A stretch of 64,000 bases of DNA from JAGLSB01 sp023135955 (GTDB taxonomy: Bacteria > Bacteroidota > Bacteroidia > Bacteroidales > GCA-2748055): the NCBI GenBank assembly GCA_030673645.1, contig DAOVIO010000007.1, positions 5,042-69,041 on the forward strand. Direction: 5' to 3'. The position numbers and the translations under genes are program-made. The number at the start of each line of letters is the position of its first letter. Position 1 is the first letter of the stretch. Below the pieces are notes generated by a model. The model ran no database searches and was not told the DNA's origin. It saw only the letters and a program-made list of their open reading frames with translations. This document shows, in pieces, positions 60,324-64,000 of this stretch.

Positions 60324-61541
60324 TCATATCATATTATTCAAAGAGTCTGAAATTTCAATAACATCATTCCATACTCTTAAAAAATTTTCTGATAGAATCT
60401 TTTTAATATCATTTTCTGCATATCCTCTTTTGAGTAATTCATATACGATAACCGGATAACTTGAGACATCTGGTAAATCCGAAGGCTGCGCTGATAAGAT
60501 CCCATCATAGTCAGATCCTATTCCAACATGATCAATCCCAACCAGGTTAATTACATGTTCAATGTGATCAACAAGTTTTTTAGAATCAGAATGAATTTTA
60601 TGAGTTTTTCCATACTCATTTATAAATTTTATTCCTTCACTTGAGGTTAAATCAATTCCTGTCGAATCCTGCCATATGTAAAAGAGGTATGCCCAATTTT
60701 TAAAACATTCATTATCAAGAAAAAAAGAGCCAAAATTTATCATGATAATTCCATCTTTAGCTGCAATTGCTTTAATTAAGGTATCTGATAAGTTTCTTTC
60801 AAAACCAGGTGTAAAGTGTCTGCATGATGAGTGAGTAGCGATTACAGGAGCTTTAGAATATCTTAAAGATTGACTGACAGTGCTGTCTGTTGAATGTGAA
60901 ATATCTATTATTATCCCAAGGCGATTCATCTCCTTTATCACTTCAATGCCAAAGGGACTTAGTCCCTTCCATTCTCTATTTTCATCAAAATTAGAATCGC
61001 TGATTTGATTTGTCTTATCATGATTAAGTGTAATATATACAATTCCTTGTTCCTTTAGATATTTTAAATACTCTAAATCATTTCCAATAGGCATCCCGTT
61101 TTCCAAACAGAGAGGTAAGGAAATTAGATTATTATTAAAATTCCTCTCAATATCATAGGTGTTTTTGGCATAGGCAAATTTATCGGGATGAGTTTTAATT
61201 TGATTATTAATTATTTCCAGAATTGAATCAACCAGAATCCTACCTTCATCAACATCCATGTTGGCAGGGATATATGCAACAGACAGAACAGCATCCAGAC
61301 CTCCCTGTTTGGCTCTGATATAATCAAAATCACCTTTAGTAGTTCTCCTTGATATATCCTCAGGAAACAAAAGATATTTTAACGGCCAATCAATATGTGA
61401 ATCCAAAATTAATTGGCTCTCACAAATATTATAAGCTTTTTCCCATAATTGTTTTTCGTCATAATCATCTCTGTATTTACACGAAAAACTAATAAAGCAA
61501 ATTAATAAGATAATTAACATTGATTTGATCAAGTTTTTCAT
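60324..61541 (-). CDS. Membrane dipeptidase, peptidase family M19
   Basis: A 405-residue lipoprotein (signal ending ISFSC, Cys21) with the zinc dipeptidase barrel. Metal ligands are seen in LILDSHIDWP (H-x-D), in LCLENGMPIG (bridging Glu), in PVIATHSSCRHFTPGFERN (His) and in VGIGSDYDG (substrate Asp). IIIDISHSTD holds another conserved His. The family cleaves dipeptides, including D-Ala-D-Ala-like and L-D forms, in the periplasm. Length is normal. It is a single minus-strand gene without obvious operon partner. Confidence 0.93.
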   Translation of the reverse strand: MKNLIKSMLIILLICFISFSCKYRDDYDEKQLWEKAYNICESQLILDSHIDWPLKYLLFPEDISRRTTKGDFDYIRAKQGGLDAVLSVAYIPANMDVDEGRILVDSILEIINNQIKTHPDKFAYAKNTYDIERNFNNNLISLPLCLENGMPIGNDLEYLKYLKEQGIVYITLNHDKTNQISDSNFDENREWKGLSPFGIEVIKEMNRLGIIIDISHSTDSTVSQSLRYSKAPVIATHSSCRHFTPGFERNLSDTLIKAIAAKDGIIMINFGSFFLDNECFKNWAYLFYIWQDSTGIDLTSSEGIKFINEYGKTHKIHSDSKKLVDHIEHVINLVGIDHVGIGSDYDGILSAQPSDLPDVSSYPVIVYELLKRGYAENDIKKILSENFLRVWNDVIEISDSLNNMI

Positions 61542-61821
61542 AATATTTAAGTTTAGTAATAGTTAAAATTAAATAATAATGATACTCATGTCAAGTTTGA
61601 AAGTACTGACAATATTTTTACCTGAAAACAATCTTGTTTATGCTTCACTACTAGAAATTTACATAAAGTTTCAACTATAACTTAACATTCTGTTCAAATA
61701 CTTTTGGGTACAGTGGTGTGCGGCGCACTCCGTCATTTATTGCTGGCGGGGCAGTCTGCGATTAACGGCTGATGCATATTAATTCCTGGTTTTATTCAAT
61801 TCTGTAAGTATCGTATTAAAC
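61542..61821. other. Gap with a GC-rich patch
   Basis: About 280 bases. A GC-richer patch at about 61705-61775 includes GTGC-GGC-GCAC, a small hairpin, in otherwise AT-rich DNA; it looks like a decayed intergenic repeat. No gene is seen. Confidence 0.4.
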
Positions 61822-62532
61822 TTAATATTCATATACTAATTTAAGTTGAAGCGACCGACTTTTCAAAGTACTTGAATACTCTAACATTTCCGTTCCTCCT
61901 CCAATTAAAATATATTTTGAATGGATATTATTAAGACCAACTAGCATATCTATTTCTAGTACTAAATTCCTCCTTAATTCAAATTGCATACCTGTAATAA
62001 GACTATAATCAAGTTTCATTTTTAGAAAATCGTCGTAACTATATTCTTTTAACGGGGGATAAAATCTAAGGGCTGTCCCCAGAGTAAAGTGAGACCTCTT
62101 GTTGAGTTTTATTCCAGCTTCAATAGGGAGCTCAATATAGAAATGATTATAATCTAATATATGATCAAAGTAAACTACTTCAGTAAATACGTATTGAATG
62201 TTTTCAGTATAATCAGATGTTGTATTCCTTCCTGAAATATCATTTCTATCATCATAAAGTCTACTTAATTTTTCTCCAAGTAGAAACTGAGCTTGTATTA
62301 AGTAGATTTCTTTTATTCTCTTTTTAAATGAAACTCCAATTGCCACTTCAGGGGACCAAAGACTATAATTCCCAATAGAATTTTTAAACCAAGAATAATT
62401 GACACCAGCAACTAAACCCCCAACAATACTATAATTTCTTGCTGAAGTATTTTCAAGATACTGACCAGATAGAGCAAAACTTATTAGAATTAGAATACCT
62501 GATATAAAAATTCTATGGACTTTCATTTGCAA
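61822..62532 (-). CDS. Probable outer-membrane beta-barrel protein
   Basis: A 236-residue exported protein (signal about residues 1-23, ending FALSGQ). The rest alternates hydrophobic and polar residues in strands about 10-12 long (YSIVGGLVAGVNYSWF, SPEVAIGVSF, FYIELPIEAGIKL, HFTLGTALRFYPP, SYDDFLKMKLDYSLITGMQF). The protein ends SRSLQLKLVYEY, with an aromatic last residue typical for BAM-inserted barrels. It resembles small porin-like proteins of the PorT/OMP_b-brl group, but I cannot name a family. Function unknown. Confidence 0.75.
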   Translation of the reverse strand: MQMKVHRIFISGILILISFALSGQYLENTSARNYSIVGGLVAGVNYSWFKNSIGNYSLWSPEVAIGVSFKKRIKEIYLIQAQFLLGEKLSRLYDDRNDISGRNTTSDYTENIQYVFTEVVYFDHILDYNHFYIELPIEAGIKLNKRSHFTLGTALRFYPPLKEYSYDDFLKMKLDYSLITGMQFELRRNLVLEIDMLVGLNNIHSKYILIGGGTEMLEYSSTLKSRSLQLKLVYEY

Positions 62533-62640
62533 GCAGTTTCTTTCAATTCAATCATTTATTCTTTGAGAATTGCACATAACCCCAGTTTGACTAAAAACCT
62601 CCGTTTCTGGTTTATTAATCTCACGAATTCAGATACAATC

Positions 62641-64000
62641 CTATTCATTTTCCAACTCAATAGAAATAAACTTATTATACCCAGATCCCCCTTTGCTTCC
62701 TGCATCATAAATGATCACGTAAACAGGAGAACTTTGCTGTTTGTGCAGGATATTGCCCCGTACCCATGATCCATCAATGTCGGAGACGATTAGTTTAGCA
62801 TCTGGTATTTGGTTGAAATCGTTTATTAGGGTTAGGTAAATGTCCCTGTCTTCTTCAGAGATGTAGGAAATAATTATCTGGTCTTCCCATACTACCACAT
62901 CAGCTCCAACCTGTTCTGAATCAACTGCGTTGGTCACCACGGGCCGATCTGATACCCTTGCAGGTTCTGACCACGGATTGTTTTTAGATCTGTAGCTCAG
63001 ATAAAGATACCCGTCGGAATGGTGAAAAACAGCAATAATGGTTTCCTTTTCCGGTAAATAAACAAGGGGTAGAATTGCTATGTTTTCGTCCTCAGAAGTT
63101 CCCAGGTTTTGGGCAAAAAGTTGTGGTTTGGTGAGTGAATTATCTGGCAAAAGTTGACGGTACCAAGCTTTGCCGTCCAAGCTTTTGTAAGCAATATCCA
63201 CAGTACCACCGGACTGGCAAACGACTGAAGGATTGGTAAAACCCACTGGATCTTTCTGGTTGAAATAAACCGCTGTACTCCATGTACCATTGGGTTTACG
63301 GATACTATACTGCAACTGATTTCCTGCAGCAAACACTGCAACCAAACTACCATCCGGGCGGATTGTAATGTCTGCCACTTGCGTTGGTGGTTCTTCATGG
63401 CGAGTGATAAGATGACTCTCTACAATCCACCGGTCTTTGTTTTCAGCATGGTCGGAAGTGGCAAAAGCGTGATAGTAAACAGCTTTTGATACTTGATGGA
63501 CAATGTGGAAGATGCCATCGTCGGACATAACGGAACCTACACCTTCCAGGTCGCTTATCTGTGGGCGGTTATCCGAATCCACTTCAAACCAGGATTGACC
63601 TCCATCAGTCGATTTTAACATCATAAAGATGTTATCGGTTTCGGTGGGTTCCATGATAAAGTACATATCGCCGTCACTGTTTTCGTAAGGGCCAATGCGT
63701 GCAGGCGTTTCCACAAAAGTACCACCCAGATGTCCTTTGGGTACATTTACCGTAAATTCAGGCATGGGTCCGGCAAGTGGACGTCCAAGATGATCGACTA
63801 TGCGCAAGGAGAAACGGTCGCCGTCCTCTACCAGTTTAGGACCGTCTGCATATCTGCGTATCACCATTGCCCATTCCCACTCTACTGATGCTCCTGTTTC
63901 TGGTTCGGCAAACCAGCCGGGAGTGGTGGGGGCAAGGTTGATGCCTGCGCCTGGATTTGCTGGCTTTTTGGACACTGCAATTAGATCATCTGCTTCTTCG
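62641..64000 (-). CDS. BNR/sialidase-like beta-propeller protein (N-terminus outside window)
   Basis: The frame stays open to the right edge; the first in-window candidate start is a GTG at 63975, and residues EEADDLIAV precede it, so the true start is beyond the edge. The visible part of about 450 residues is a propeller with Asp-box-like turns (MLKSTDGGQSWFEV) and repeated strands such as ITIRPDGSLVAVF, VDIAYKSLDGKAWYRQL and YLSYRSKNNPWSEP. No sialidase arginine triad is evident. The DNA is visibly richer in G and C than the rest of the window, with codons such as CCG, GGC and CGG, which suggests transfer or a different selection. The function is not clear. Confidence 0.7.
   Translation of the reverse strand, partial: EEADDLIAVSKKPANPGAGINLAPTTPGWFAEPETGASVEWEWAMVIRRYADGPKLVEDGDRFSLRIVDHLGRPLAGPMPEFTVNVPKGHLGGTFVETPARIGPYENSDGDMYFIMEPTETDNIFMMLKSTDGGQSWFEVDSDNRPQISDLEGVGSVMSDDGIFHIVHQVSKAVYYHAFATSDHAENKDRWIVESHLITRHEEPPTQVADITIRPDGSLVAVFAAGNQLQYSIRKPNGTWSTAVYFNQKDPVGFTNPSVVCQSGGTVDIAYKSLDGKAWYRQLLPDNSLTKPQLFAQNLGTSEDENIAILPLVYLPEKETIIAVFHHSDGYLYLSYRSKNNPWSEPARVSDRPVVTNAVDSEQVGADVVVWEDQIIISYISEEDRDIYLTLINDFNQIPDAKLIVSDIDGSWVRGNILHKQQSSPVYVIIYDAGSKGGSGYNKFISIELENE

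Overview
The window reads as chromosomal DNA of a Bacteroidota bacterium, probably of the Bacteroidales/Marinilabiliales side. The signs are AT-rich DNA, promoters of the TAnnTTTG type, starts preceded by A-rich leaders rather than Shine-Dalgarno boxes, a Bacteroidetes-type YidC, DUF349 and DUF721 proteins, several FKBP lipoproteins, a 7TM-DISM/SpoIIE phosphatase, and a giant surface protein with a type IX secretion (Por) C-terminal domain. I see no phage, integrase, transposase or CRISPR array. Most of the window is core genome with intergenic repeats, and it becomes more accessory after about 35 kb.

Layout. 0-9 kb: a phosphotransferase cut by the left edge, divergent from mnmA, then a tightly overlapped AddA-like / radical SAM / AddB-like operon for DNA break processing. 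9-13 kb (minus strand): a two-gene unit of a DUF1538 membrane protein and a three-domain P-II-like protein, then trmD. 13-23 kb: hsp20 behind a sigma-54-type promoter with paired palindromes, a five-repeat DUF349 protein, pyrG-yidC-ribH, a membrane-anchored TPR protein, recF-DUF721 and ndk. 23-29 kb: an nrnA-like DHH phosphoesterase coupled to two FKBP lipoproteins, a third FKBP lipoprotein, an RsmI-type methyltransferase and a PhnP-like metallo-hydrolase. 28-35 kb: an MFS transporter and two fused LeuC-LeuD-type hydro-lyases on either side of asnA.

35-47 kb: a 7TM-DISM/SpoIIE phosphatase, a cold-shock gene, a secreted degenerate redoxin, the 1651-residue CUB/PPC/PKD/YCF48 protein, tRNA-Arg(TCT) embedded in intergenic repeats, and a secreted TPR protein. 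47-54 kb: two DUF1080 proteins, a D-2-hydroxyacid dehydrogenase, an orphan receiver, an isochorismatase-type hydrolase and a GH78 alpha-L-rhamnosidase, which suggests glycoside or keto-sugar breakdown. A likely 28-residue membrane microprotein with its own promoter lies at 49.0 kb. 54-64 kb: thioesterase, methyltransferase, LytTR membrane regulator, BASS transporter, a second cold-shock gene, a 597-residue protein of unknown function with TIM-barrel and cysteine motifs, an M19 dipeptidase, a beta-barrel protein and a BNR-like protein cut by the right edge in visibly more GC-rich DNA.

The best candidates for something undescribed are the DUF1538 / triple P-II-like unit, the cysteine-rich unknown at 58.35 kb, the paired hydro-lyases around asnA, the sigma-54/palindrome control of hsp20, and a palindromic repeat that supplies the stop codon of ribH. 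All functional statements come from reading motifs by eye; no database search was run.
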